The notes beneath the pieces were generated by a model that ran no database searches, was not told where the DNA came from, and saw nothing but the letters and a program-made list of their open reading frames with translations. Positions 36,601-48,130 of a stretch of 64,000 nucleotides of DNA are shown one piece after another; within the stretch, counting starts at the first letter, position 1, and every line of letters begins with the position of its first letter. Both the position numbers and the translations under genes were made by a program. The DNA comes from Bolinopsis microptera (taxonomy: Eukaryota; Ctenophora; Tentaculata; Lobata; Bolinopsidae): NCBI RefSeq assembly GCF_026151205.1, contig NC_087072.1:14856169-14920168 (forward strand), in the 5' to 3' direction.

Positions 36601-37861
36601 AATGCTTTTGTCCTTACCGAAAACAAAGTTTCCTATTTGAAGATATCGCGCGTTGAATTTTGAGGTTTACCTGTAATTCTATTGTAAATGAAAACTTTAA
36701 ATGCAATTGTGTTCAAAATCTATCTTCTTTTTTAGTTTATGACTTAGAACCTTGTAACTTGGCAACAATGTTCTTAAAGGTATTTTGAGTTTTTGTTATG
36801 TAACGATTTATGATATCTTGCTCCAAAGCTGAGATATGAGGTTAACCATGAGTGAGAATTACAAAATTTACAAAATTTAAAATGGTTAACCTCATAAAAA
36901 GAGTTAGGAGCAAAATTACAACAATCGTTACATAACAAACTTTGTTATTTATGTCAGGAACATAAGTTCCAAATTTGAGGTGAAATGGATAAAAGCTAGG
37001 AGAAGATAGGTTTTTGAGGTGGTAAATAAATTGTTCAGGAGAGTCAAAAGACCATGATTCTGAGAAAATATGTTAACCTCAATTTTCCAACAAATAAAGG
37101 ACATATAATAGTTCTGTTCACATTGGATGGCCAATTGATACCCATTGATAAGTTTAACTTGTGATGAGAGCAACAAAATGTTAAGAACTGGTTATTTGTG
37201 AGGTTAACTGATTAAAAAGGCAATAGTTAACCTCTATTTTACGACAAACTAGTCGCTCTGGGGGGCTAAGGGTGGTGTGCAAGCGTCAGATAGTACGTGG
37301 TCTGCCAACTGGCAAAAAAATTTTTTTCGACCTCGGACCCCCCCTGTGGCCTTAAACTTTAAAATGGTAATTTTGAGCCATGACACGAACCTTTTCCCAA
37401 GGTAGACTAGAGCCAGCACTTCTTTCACCCTCCATAGTGTAAGTCTTGCCGGTTCCCGTTTGACCGTATGCGAATACCGTACAATTGTATCCTTGTAGCA
37501 CCTCCTCTATTGTAGCTTGTGCTACACCTAGTGGAGTGATAGTTCTGTTTAAAAAATAGTTAAATACTTAACTCCAATTATTTAAGACCCACTGAAGGGG
37601 GCCGGGGGGTAGGGGTTAGCTGGAGGGGGGAAGACTGAAGGTGAACTAACCTTTGTAAACGTCCACCTGGGAGGACTCCGGACCGTACACGTGATCAAAA
37701 GTGTACTTCTTGTTGAGGTTAGTGTTGTGATGCTTTATTACCACCTCTTTCTTTGAGCACTGCACAATAGAAGGTGATCCTGAGTTCTTTTCTGAGCTGT
37801 TCCGGGGTCTGCATCGCACGTACACGCTCACTGGCTTCGGCTTCTCCGAATGACGAGGCAT
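30674..37861 (-). CDS. KIF11: Kinesin-5 (KIF11/Eg5/BimC), 15 exons
   Basis: Exons, 5' to 3': 37861-37651, 37544-37391, 36411-36205, 34907-34674, 34540-34367, 34167-33914, 33506-33305, 33100-32887, 32755-32637, 32491-32370, 32228-32027, 31887-31747, 31519-31226, 31080-30960, 30813-30674. All junctions but the first keep phase; there the frame is one base short. About 929 residues (human about 1056). The motor has YGQTGTGKT (P-loop), NATSSRSH (switch I), DLAGSE (switch II) and [11 protein letters not shown]. The neck [14 protein letters not shown] is a kinesin-5 hallmark. The coiled-coil stalk is about 50 residues shorter than human. The C-terminal BimC box contains TPKRAK, whose Thr is the Cdk1 site in the family. 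This plus-end tetrameric motor cross-links antiparallel microtubules for bipolar spindle assembly. Introns hold a TTAA-flanked element and a 22-base G run. Confidence 0.93.
33707..33728. repeat. 22-base G homopolymer in a kinesin-5 intron
   Basis: Uninterrupted G run on the plus strand (C run in the transcript). Confidence 0.95.
36528..37351. mobile_element. TTAA-flanked non-autonomous element in kinesin-5 intron 2
   Basis: Terminal inverted repeats of about 25-30 bp begin GGCCACAGGGGGG and continue TCCGAGGTC; the G tract differs in length between ends. Both ends abut TTAA (36524-36527 and 37352-37355). The 824-bp interior has no ORF but several GTTAACCTC/GAGGTTAAC motifs. TTAA duplication is typical of piggyBac and Kolobok. 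The terminus resembles that of the foldback element at 51036. Confidence 0.75.
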
Positions 37862-39160
37862 TGCTATTTGATGATGGGACGGTCAAGGTTTTTATGAGTA
37901 GTGACGGTGAAAAATGTAGATAATATAAGAAGATTGTAATGTTCGCTTTATCTAAATCCGTCTACCTAAAAATTTACAGACGTTTTAAGTGGAAACAGTA
38001 ACATAACATTTTTTCAAGACTTTTAAATAGGATACTGAATAGTGACCAATACAATACAATAAAAATATGACATCATTCGCGCTAGTTTGACTTACTACAC
38101 AGCAGTACAACTTACATTCGACACAAACAGTTGAAAATCAAATCAATTATTTAAACTCCTCAGTCAGATGTAACACACATGCTCTGGAATCTGAACTAGG
38201 AAATGGCTCTGCTTAACTTACTTGTGGACACTGAAAATTCTAATTCAGAGAAAATTGGGGATAAGTTTCCCATCTGATGGCGTTAAAAACAAAATGTAAA
38301 ATCTACTGTCAAAACTTCCCGCACAACCCGCAATAGTTACAGTATTGAAACTGTCAAATTGCTAGAATAAGTATTCAAACAATTATATTGAAGGTTTTGC
38401 ATATAACGTACAATCAACTTCGTCTTAAGAATGTATTTACTATTCTTAACTTATATTTACAGTTTCAGAGTCATAGTTAAGTTTAAAATTAGAGTCGTGC
38501 ATTTTACGATAAAAAATGTTTAAAAACTAAAACCAAGCGAAATATTAGTACAACATTGTTCAATGTTGAAGGAACAAAGCTGGGGAATCATCGAAATTTT
38601 GTCGTGTCAAGAATGATCACAAAAATCTCCGGCATGCACAATTACAAACATCGCAAATGAATTTCTTGGATAACGGTCGATGATTCCCAGAACTTTAAAT
38701 AAAAAAAAAATTGCTGCTTTCAAAGCAATCATGTTCAACTAAGTAACATTTGTATTGTGGAAACACATGAGTTTGACACGAAAATTAATTATATTCTTTT
38801 CCCTTGCAATTCACTCATATTCACATTTGCCCATCGCCAGGTTATCTCTCATTTTAACCCAGACAAAGTTCGATTGTCCTGTCAGAACCTGGCCTATAAT
38901 CTAAGAGGTCAATATTCAAAATGCTAACTATCTTTCGTTGGAAACTGTATCACTGCCAGAATGTTTTAGGTTCAAGAAAAATCGGAAAATTGTGCTAAGC
39001 GTCCCTGACAATGGGCACACACAGATTGGTATCCTTAGCCCTCACAAACATTTTTGTGTATTGTTTCTCATCGTATCATGATCTCACACACTTTGGTATA
39101 CAAACGCAATAATATATCTACAAACTAATACAAGTTTAACAAACCACAGTTCTGTCAAAA
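37862..39160. other. Spacer between RACGAP1 and kinesin-5
   Basis: Both neighbours read on the minus strand. No gene recognised. ATCATCAAATAG ends 2 nt before the kinesin-5 ATG, a possible acceptor although its pyrimidine tract is weak. Confidence 0.55.
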
Positions 39161-42100
39161 TCAAGGTGTTTCAAACTTGTTGAAGAAAGTCTTTTTCTTT
39201 CCACCGAAAACACGCTGAGTAAACGTGGTTTCCTTAGCGTTGGTAGGAGTTGGAGGCTGGTACATTCCCGGTTGTACTGAAACATTAACAACAAGTCAAT
39301 TTTCAGGAATGTTACTAGTGGAATGTTTACAAATAATATACACGAGCAATATTTCCCCTTCCTCCAAGGCATAAACCTAAGATAAAACATTATTTCTTTG
39401 AACATGTAATTTGGGATTGAATCTTATCATGTCCTATGATTTAGCCATATTAATAACAACATGTGTCATGTTATATTGTTATAATGCGAAGTTATTAAAT
39501 GTACCGTCAGCTATCATCACAATAACAGCACACAACTGTGTACGGTTGTCGACACATAAGACCATATTTTACTACTCAACAGCATAGTATTATATAATTG
39601 TAAATTGTTTCTAACCAATACCAACATGACACGAGGGTAATCAACCGAACTCATCATATAATTACCTAACCAATTAAACAACTTACCCTTCAACATTTCA
39701 GGGGTACCGGGAGTACGAGGAGCTTCATCATTAGAGTAAGGAGTAGGAGAGGAGCAATCCTCGTGAGGGTTCAACATGTTGGTCCAGTAGTACGGGGGTA
39801 GGTCCAGCAAACATTCTACTACTTTAGCGCTGCGCTTCGTGTCACGCATCGCGCTGTCCATGTCGGTCATTGCGATGCTTGCGACTAGAGTCGGTGCAAA
39901 TACTCTGGCAATGTTGGAGCGGGGCATCTTGCAGTGTTCACTCTCGGCAACCCTGCATATGTTATCGTCAACATATTATGTTAATAATACCATGGGTTCA
40001 ATTTTTTCCAATAAATTCCACGATTTACAATTAGTTGAACTCGATTGATGGAATGTTTGAGTTAGGATAAAAACAGTCGCACCACAGTGGTCCGCGAAGG
40101 GGGGTCAGGCTATAATAGACCCCTTCTAGGTCATTTTGTTGTCTCAGGAGATGTTTTCTGGAGTATTTTCGCCCAAAAAGACGTTTTAAAGCACTTACAA
40201 GACCTCAAAATATACCAGAAGGGCTGAAAATGAGAAATCAAAAAATTGATTTTTTCCAAAAATACCCTGAAAATTTTAGAATTTGGCCGCTAAATTTGTT
40301 TAAAAGGCCTGACTCAAAATTCTACTCCACAACTTAAGGTCCTTAGGCAATTCTACGTTGATTCTGAAAATTTCATTGAAAAATATTGAAACCCTATTGA
40401 GTTATATTATTTTGAGCGAAATCAGTTTCGCGAATGTCGCGAACTGAGATATGGGCAATTTTGTTCATTTTTTGCCATTATTTGAACACAGAATCCACAG
40501 TTAGGTAGATATTGAGCTGATATTCATAGAGAATGTGAAGTATAGGCTTACCTAACATATAAAATTTGTCTCATCCAAAAATATTGATAATTGGCCAATT
40601 TATGGGCTAAAATCTATAAAAATCTATCAAAATTGGCGCGTATGCCCAAATATGGTCATATAGTATTTTGCTCATAACTCAGCCAATTTTTTTCAAATTT
40701 TGATAAAACTTTATATTTGTGTTCAGGAGACTATAAGCTACAAGTAAAGCACCCCAAAGCATGGTTTTGAGCTTGTTAAGGTGATTTTGCATAAATGGGA
40801 TAATTGGGACCAAATATGGGCGTGGCTGATTAAAAAAAAAGTCCCAGCTTGTCCCAGGTTGAATTTTTTATGGCTAGTTAGATAATTATCTGAACTTTAG
40901 GATGCCATAGGTGGTTTAGGTGCACTCGAGCGCACTACCTAACATTTTTTTATTTTAAAACCAAAATTTTAGTTAAAAAGTGGGTCTAAAATTTGAGGGT
41001 AAATGAAAAATCAACCAAAATAGATATCAACATGATTTTTTTTTCATTAGACAGGTATTCAACACGTACAACAGCAACAACAAGAGTAAGTAAATGCATA
41101 TATAGACTGCTTTATGAATATCCAGTCAGATGTAGGCCAATTTTTACTGCTAATTGCTTGAATTTCGGACTGTATAAAAAAATCGTTGATATTTATCGTA
41201 CATCATTTCCACATTTTGAAATATTTTTAATTATCGTCTTTAGCATATGTACCGGCTGATAATTTATGATAAATAACAAATAAATAAACAGAATTTCATG
41301 ACACTCGATTTTGGTTCAATTATAGCCTGGTGGACCACTGTGCGCACAGTACATACTTCTGCAAATGTATGATGAGGAAAGCTAGTGTATGTCTATTCTC
41401 GTGAGGGAGCTTGGATATCGTTCCGTAGAGGTGATTAGCACTTCCTTTCTCCGCGTTATTCTTAAATTCATCTGACAGCGCTGAGGTCAAAATGGGATCG
41501 TTCAGGTTCATGAGGAAGTTCTTGAGAACTCCTGTTAGGATTGTAGTGTCATCAATCTTCCGGAGGTTGGTCTGACATCTCGGTCTCAGCATCCTCTCCT
41601 TCAGCTCTTTTATTGCCTTATCTGAAAAAGCAAGTATGTTACATGAGAAATAACATTTCATTACAAATTCTGATTAAGCCAAATTTCGTAGTTTATGTTT
41701 TGATTGCAAAAGGAAACGTCCGGAAATATTAGAAAAATAGTTCACCCCATAACATGTTGATATCTTTAATTACCTGGTCCAGTGACCCTGTAGAGTCCTA
41801 TCTCGTTCAGTCCCCTGGCTTCTATTTCCTGAACACACCGGAGCATAATTGACGGGACATGGGGCGGGTTCTTGGGAACGTAGGAAAAGAGACTTCCGTC
41901 TTGTTTCCGGGACGGTGTGCTAAGGATAGGGACGCAGGGCATCGGTGCTGCATTCTTACAATCTTGGTGTACCACCATCTTGCAATCTGGGAGGGGTTGA
42001 TTAGGTATGGTATGGTATGGCATGGCATGGCATGGCATGGCATGGTATAGTATGGTATAGTATAAAGTATAACCATGGAACCATTTCATTATGATAAAAA

Positions 42101-44300
42101 ATAAGCTGAAATACTAATATTTAAATTCTGAACGACTTTTAGAATTTCACTAAAGTGTTGTATGAAAACACTTACATTTACAACGTAGAGCGTGGGCAGA
42201 AAAACCGAGTCTTTTACGACAAGCTTTGCAGCCCTCTGGTTTAATCATGCTCTTGAGCGCAAAGTGATGGGGACGGTTTGGCAGGGAACTCTCGCTAGTG
42301 GTCGAGGAGATGGACTCTGTGTCAGACGGAAGATAGTCAACGTCACTCTCCGTTTCGGTTGTGGAAATAGTGGTCGCTTCTGACGATTGCACCGATATCA
42401 CTGAAATTGAAAGTCGATATTCAATCTTTTTTTTGCCAGCAAATTTATATAATATAGATTTCTAAAATTTAAATTGCCTTGAATTTAAAATTTTAAAATT
42501 GAGGTAGTAATCATTATTCCACCTTCTGCTTCGACGTGAGGAACAGGGTGAGCTTTGTTGAACTTCTTGAGGTTGGGGTAAATGACAGGAGGTTCGCTAC
42601 TCTCAGACGAAGTTGGTTCCATCTGGGTGAGGTATAAAATATGGTAATAAAATCGATTTTGTGGAACTGTGAAGTTGTAAGGAGATAAATCACAGGTGTA
42701 ACGATACTATTGTAACAACAATTAATTTAACGCTCTTTAAAACAGAAAAAACTACCATAACTTTAATAAACTTTGATTGATTTTACTCTGAACGTTTGAA
42801 GACCATGTTTACCGTCATGTAGATGTCCTCTTTAGGAGGATGATGCAGGTTGGAAGTTCTTCTCTTCTTCACAGTCACCCCCGGCCCTGTGCTTTGTCTC
42901 TCAGATTTTCGCACGTTGGACCTCCTGGATCTGCGCCTCCACTCTGTCCTCGTCTCCTCCAACTCTCCTTCGAAACTCGGCTCTAAACTCTGATCTGAGT
43001 CCAGGTCTACTGACACATCTTCAAACACTTTGTCAAACTGCTTTCTGAGATGGCTCTTGTTAAGTCCTAGAGCTGTTTTATCTTCGTCCGTCATCATGCT
43101 CATTCTGTCTCGGTCTTCCAGGATCTCTTTTATAACACGGATTTGTTGAACCTGAAATAGAAAATCTTTTACCTCATCGACTAATCAATAACTAACTAAC
43201 TAATGTATATAATATACAATATATTATTACAAATAATAAGTGCTATTTTATAGAATCTTATGTTCGAACCAACACAAATCTGCAACTTATGGATTATATT
43301 ATAGTTATCTCTTTCATAAAATTGTCTCTTCATTAAATGAGGGTATTTCTTCCGTAGTACCGTATATTTTAGTATTTATACTCTGTGTTACTGACTAAAA
43401 TATAAACATAACTGATAACTTTATAACACGCAGTATAACATATCTCAATGATATTGAAGTAATGAGATTTTACTTCGACTAATGAATAGCATTAGCCGAC
43501 TAATAATGTAAGGCCGACTAAAATACTTCACTTACAAGTTTCTCATTCAGTTTACTTAAAGCTTGTTTCTGTGACTTCTCTTCTGCAAGCTGCTTCCTGT
43601 AAAAGGTACGGAAATGTCAAGACACGATCAAAAAGATTAACACATATTGCAATTGGGCATGATTTTTGTTTTATATAACAACTGCCCCATGCCCTTTGCC
43701 TTGGCATTTTGAATTTAATTTAATTTTAATAGAAATACAACATTGGTCTACAATTAAATAGCAAATGGCAGCTTAGAATTTGTAAAACATATGCTGTTTC
43801 ACTAGAATTTATATCGCAATTAAACTTCTAGTTTAAAACAATAAAGCATTCGAAATGGAAACTATCCAGTTGGCCTTACCTCATGTGTTTGACACGGAGA
43901 TCAGACGCTTCTTTGTCTGATTTGAACTGGTTGACTTGTACTCGTAGTCTGGTAACCTCTCCTTCTGCTGCCTGGCATCGCTGTTGAAGGTCTGCTTGGT
44001 TTGATATGAACTCTATCCATTCTGAGGAGAATCATTAGGCATTGGTTAGATTAAGGTAGAAGTAACGACAAGGACAGAGCTTTCAAGGATTTATTTGTAT
44101 ATTTCTGAAACACATCTCAGAGCTATGTACATAGTACATAAATCAGTTGAACAAACAGTACATCAAAATGGATAATATTAACCTTGCTCGAGTCCACAGT
44201 TGAGGATTGTAGATATCTGACAAAGCTCATCAAAGTAAGCAGAAGGGGCATTCCTAGCGGCACCAAGGGACTGTCGACTTGTAGACTTCTTTTTTGTCAT
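39161..44300 (-). CDS. RACGAP1: RACGAP1 (MgcRacGAP/CYK-4), 10 exons
   Basis: Exons, 5' to 3': 44300-44183, 44021-43880, 43596-43536, 43151-42813, 42622-42523, 42400-42176, 41986-41774, 41621-41357, 39952-39687, 39276-39161 (1845 nt, all phases consistent) encode 614 residues; human has 632. Order: N-terminal coiled coil (about 1-115) for kinesin-6 pairing in centralspindlin; basic Ser/Arg linker (WRRRSRRSN); C1 domain (about 300-350) with zinc-ligand Cys/His residues; RhoGAP domain (about 375-560) with the arginine finger in IGLYRVTG and the LAFLIIHLQ helix; short basic tail. With kinesin-6 it bundles midzone microtubules and activates ECT2/RhoA at the cleavage furrow. For exon 4 I used the ACG-GTAAAC donor, because the later candidate breaks the frame. 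GTTAG lies 1 nt before the ATG. Intron 8 holds a 1.26-kb transposon. Confidence 0.93.
40083..41342. mobile_element. Transib-like non-autonomous DNA element in RACGAP1 intron 8
   Basis: Both ends begin CACAGTGGTCC reading inward and share a further CAGGCTATAAT block, 16 nt after CACAGTG on the left and 6 nt on the right. A 5-bp direct repeat CGCAC flanks it (40078-40082 and 41343-41347). A 5-bp GC-rich duplication with CACWRTG-type termini is characteristic of Transib. The 1260-bp interior has no long ORF. It accounts for almost the whole intron; its right end lies within 15 nt of the exon 8 donor. Confidence 0.65.
42005..42062. repeat. 5-bp tandem repeat (ATGGT/ATGGC)n
   Basis: About eleven degenerate copies in a RACGAP1 intron, adjacent to the 3' acceptor region of exon 7. 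Confidence 0.85.
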
Positions 44301-46251
44301 GCTAACATTTTTTAGTATGTGATAATAATTATTTATTATTATTAAATCTAAAATAGCTAATAATTTAATAAATTATTAACAGGCCCCTAGTAACGTGGGC
44401 AATAATATACGCTTTATAAATTATATAAACAAATTGAAGTATATTTTCCAATGTTGTTAAGTGTCTCTTTAGATCTGTTTTGGTCTTTCGTGGGAGTTCC
44501 CACAATTGTTGGTTGAGAATGCTCAACATAACATACATAATGCTTGACTGCTTTATTGACACGGACAGGTACCGGGGGCAGACATCCCAACACCAGTGCG
44601 TTGGGACATAGTGTTGGTCTGCTTCAGGACGTGTTAGATCCTAGAGAAGCCGCCATCCCCTCTACTGCTTTAGCTCAGCGGCAGCATGAGCCCTGGTTTC
44701 CTGCCACATTGGTACCTCTGAAAGTACAGAAAAGTGGTGGATTTCGGGGTCCAGGATACTCCCTCTTTGTTCTTTATGGTGGTAATATTTCTCTGAGATG
44801 TTTGCAGAGTCTTTATTTCATGATCTTTCTAGTAGGTAAATCCTGGAGAGCATCATTTTGTCCCCAAAGAAATTCGACTCTCCTAATGAATGCTTTTTGT
44901 GTGCTGCTTTTTGTTAACACTTCATCTAGATAGGAATGTGAGTCTGCTCCACCCAGCTCTTCTTTCAGTTGCAGGTAACTGATAATAATTAAAAAGTGAC
45001 AAATTTCCGATTCATTTAGTGAGTAGACTGGAGGAGTTTGCATTGAATTTCTTAGCGCATCCAGTCCACAACCACTGCACTACAAGGGATCTTCAGGTTT
45101 GATAGCCAGGAGATCAACGCACTCAACAATGGATATATAGATACACAATGATGTTTAGGGGCCTAACAGTGGCCTAAAGAAGAGCCTGCGCCCCACTGAC
45201 CCTGCTGTGAGGGGGCGCCATATTGTCGTTTGAATGTGGGACAATTTCGAAAAAATTAACTCCAGTATTAATATCAAAATTGTGAGTTTTGCTTTAGAAA
45301 CTCACTACCGGGACAAGTATCAAGAATGAAGAGACATACTTACTTAATGTGCAAAAACAAAGAGAGGACTATTCGAACCAATCATATTCTTAACAAACTA
45401 TGTTAAATGTTGTAGCCTCGAGCTCCTTCGTGGAACATGGATCCCTTGGATTAGCCGAGAACTTCATTGAATATATGATGCCCCCAGCAATAGACACAGT
45501 TGCGGATCTGTCGAAGGTTAAATAAGGTGAGGCCTACAGCCTTGCCGAGAGATTTCGTATCTTGAAAGGGTATCTATCAGTACATCAACATTGTAATGTA
45601 CAATAAACCATGGTTCTATAAAACGCTGTGGAAGCTCTTGAATCCTATAAGGTTGTCTTTCAGTACAAAAAACGTTGGACATGTTTAACATATAAGGATT
45701 GAGATTTGAGAGAACCGGACCAAACTGCACAAAGTTATTGACAACAATTTAAGCAAGAATATTATTCCAGATAATTGGTTTGTTTATGAACTGAGAAATA
45801 TAGTAATAGTAATAATTAACAAGAAATGCGGCCGCTTTTCTTTTGTGGATGGCCGCTCAATTTCCCGATCCGTGATGGCGTATTTTATCATATTCCATAC
45901 AACATGGGGACCCTATTTTTTGCTGCTTATAAGCATGCAGATATGGTGGAGTGACAGGCCGAGCACCGCCCAGTTTGCAGTTAATATAATTCCATATTGA
46001 ATTTTAAGATCGTGTATATTTCTATGTAACCATATGTTTATTGTCTAAGCAACCTGACACCCGACACGGATCTGTGCAAAATAGTAATGGTAACTCAAAA
46101 TAATAATAGTATGCTATTTATTAGTGCCTAGTGGGATACATGGTGAAATTAACAATGTACTTGGTCAGTTCAGCGCAGCCGTGCCAACAATTATTTAATT
46201 CAGATTATCGCGCAAAATAACTTTGCACAGGTAGTCACGTGGGCGATAACA
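44301..46251. other. Spacer and probable 5' flank of the PHD-RT element
   Basis: No gene recognised. ORFs at 44544-44933 and 45518-45730 show no domain. The final few hundred bases are probably the 5' untranslated part of the retroelement, but no boundary or duplication was found, so the element start is uncertain. Confidence 0.45.
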
Positions 46252-47494
46252 ATGCGCTTGTCAAATAAATCTTGTCAAATAAATCTCAATCCCAAGTAGT
46301 AGACTCAGTAAAAGTAGTAGAAACATATCATTCTGTTGAAGTAGGAACTTCTAACAATCATAGCCCAGTTGAGGCTCCAATCAGAAATGGAAGCAACCCT
46401 GATGCCCCTTCTGTTGTGTATCCATGTGGTAAATGCTCTCATGATGTCACCGGCTTCGAATGCGTTAAGTGTGATTGTCCCTGTGAAAAATGGTATCATA
46501 CTAAGTGTTGTATGCACAAAAAAACTTTTGAAAAACTTGGGCAACACTCAGAAGTAATGTGGGTATGTAAGAATTGTAAGGCCCTAGAGAAGAAACCGGC
46601 TAAGCTAGTTAAAGTAGTTAAATGGGGTAATTATGTTTCTTTAAGTGAGATATCCAATGCTGCTGATTTAGCCTACAGTGAAATTATGAAATGGACCAAG
46701 AACATGTTCCTAGTGCCACGGGGCAAAGTGGGCAACGCCTTCATTTTTTAAGTAAGCAGATTACTCAACCTGTTTAATGACAAGACAGAATGGGAGAGTA
46801 TAGCGTTGAGATTACTATTTATCTTCATTCCTATGATGCTGCAAAAACCATCTGAAAACTCTCGTGCAAAGGATCACAACATCTGTCTTGATAAAAGGCT
46901 CAAGTTATGGAAAGTTGGGGACTTGAACGCTATAATCAGTGAAGGGTGTGAGATTCAGAAACGACTTGAAGAAACACGTAAAGCCCAGGAGAGATCCCTT
47001 GCTACCAAGTTTGCACAGCTCATGATCCATGGCAAAGTCTCAGCAGCAACCAGTCTCATAAATCGTCAAAGTGGTGGACTGTTGGATGTTGATGAAACGG
47101 TTATTGGACAGCTAAAGGAAAAGCATCCCTCTGCTATGAATGCAGCAGATGAAATTTTGATCACAGGTAACAAAGTGGCAGTCGAAGAAGTTATCTTTGA
47201 AGCCATCGATTCAATGTTAGTGAAAAAGGCTGCTAAGCTGACATCAGGATCAGGTGGACCAACACTAGTAGATTCAGAGTGCTGGCAGCACATCCTGTGT
47301 TGTAGTGCATTTAGTAAATCCCAAGAGCTTGTCGCTGAAGCAATTGCCAGATTAGCCAGGCGTGTATGTACTGAAGATGTAGATTTCAAATCAATAGCAG
47401 TGCTCACAGCTGGTAGGCTTGTCCCCTTAGATAAATGTCCAGGCCTAAGACCAATTGGTATTGGTGAGATCCTGAGACGGATTATTGGGAAGTG
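46252..47494 (+). pseudogene. 5' part of the PHD-RT ORF (PHD finger, RT N-terminus)
   Basis: The ATG at 46252 fits the frame only if one copy of a 14-bp tandem duplication (CTTGTCAAATAAAT, 46258-46285) is disregarded. The frame then runs to a single TAA at 46749-46751 and continues in the same frame to the insertion at 47495. Downstream residues IALRLLFIFIPMMLQKPS, then RRIIGK, are characteristic of the family. So one nonsense change and one small duplication inactivate it, apart from the insertions. Confidence 0.75.
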
Positions 47495-47509
47495 GGGGGT
47501 GATGCAACG

Positions 47510-47569
47510 ACCATTAATGACCATTAATGACCATTAATGACCATTAATGACCATTAATGACCATTAATG
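47510..47569. repeat. Left subterminal array, six copies of ACCATTAATG
   Basis: Perfect 10-bp tandem repeat inside the left inverted repeat of the DNA transposon; followed by the hairpin ATGTCAGT...ACTGACAT. Confidence 0.95.
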
Positions 47570-48130
47570 ACAATGTCAGTTTTGCCAAAATTTCGAATAC
47601 TGACATTAATGGTCATGTTTTTTTCCGCACTTCCTGGAACAAGAAGGACAGACACGAGGACCACTTAGAACCTACCTAAAGTTAACTAACAATAAGTAGA
47701 CGGTACTTTACGTCTTGGAAGGGGATGAAAAATTAATTTTACAACTTTCTCAAACACTGATATTACTACATATTACAACTAACCCAATTATACCATAACA
47801 ACAACGTTCTCCCAATCTAAACTTATTATTGAACCATCCTGGGTCTTCACCCAACACTGGGAAGACATATCGTGCTCAATACAGATCGCCACCGCAGGTC
47901 TTCTCTCTCCCGACCGAGCATTTCCTTTTCTTTGTGATGCTTTAGATGTCTTAACAGATATAGAAAGCACTTTGCCCTGCACAACCGTGCGCCTTCTTTT
48001 TTCATCCTTGCCTGTTATGAGTATACCAGTTATTGTTCCACCAACTTGCACCTCTTGAGCGTTGCATAGCTCTGGTTCTGCTAAACCTTTACAGACTGGG
48101 CGATACAACCCAATACTTGTATCCAAGGCA

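Noticed and set aside
42787-42812. Longer RACGAP1 exon 4 using the AGA-GTAAAA donor
   Set aside because: It leaves phase 2 and puts the next exon out of frame; the ACG-GTAAAC donor keeps the frame through the whole gene.
43255-43290. tRNA B-box-like TTCGAACC sequences
   Set aside because: No A box or cloverleaf could be formed around them; no tRNA gene was found in the window.
37651-44300. Kinesin-5 and RACGAP1 as an operon
   Set aside because: Same strand and related roles, but a 1.3-kb spacer gives no direct evidence of a shared transcript.
44544-44933. 129-codon plus-strand ORF as a gene
   Set aside because: No recognisable domain, no splice or regulatory support; left as unexplained spacer.
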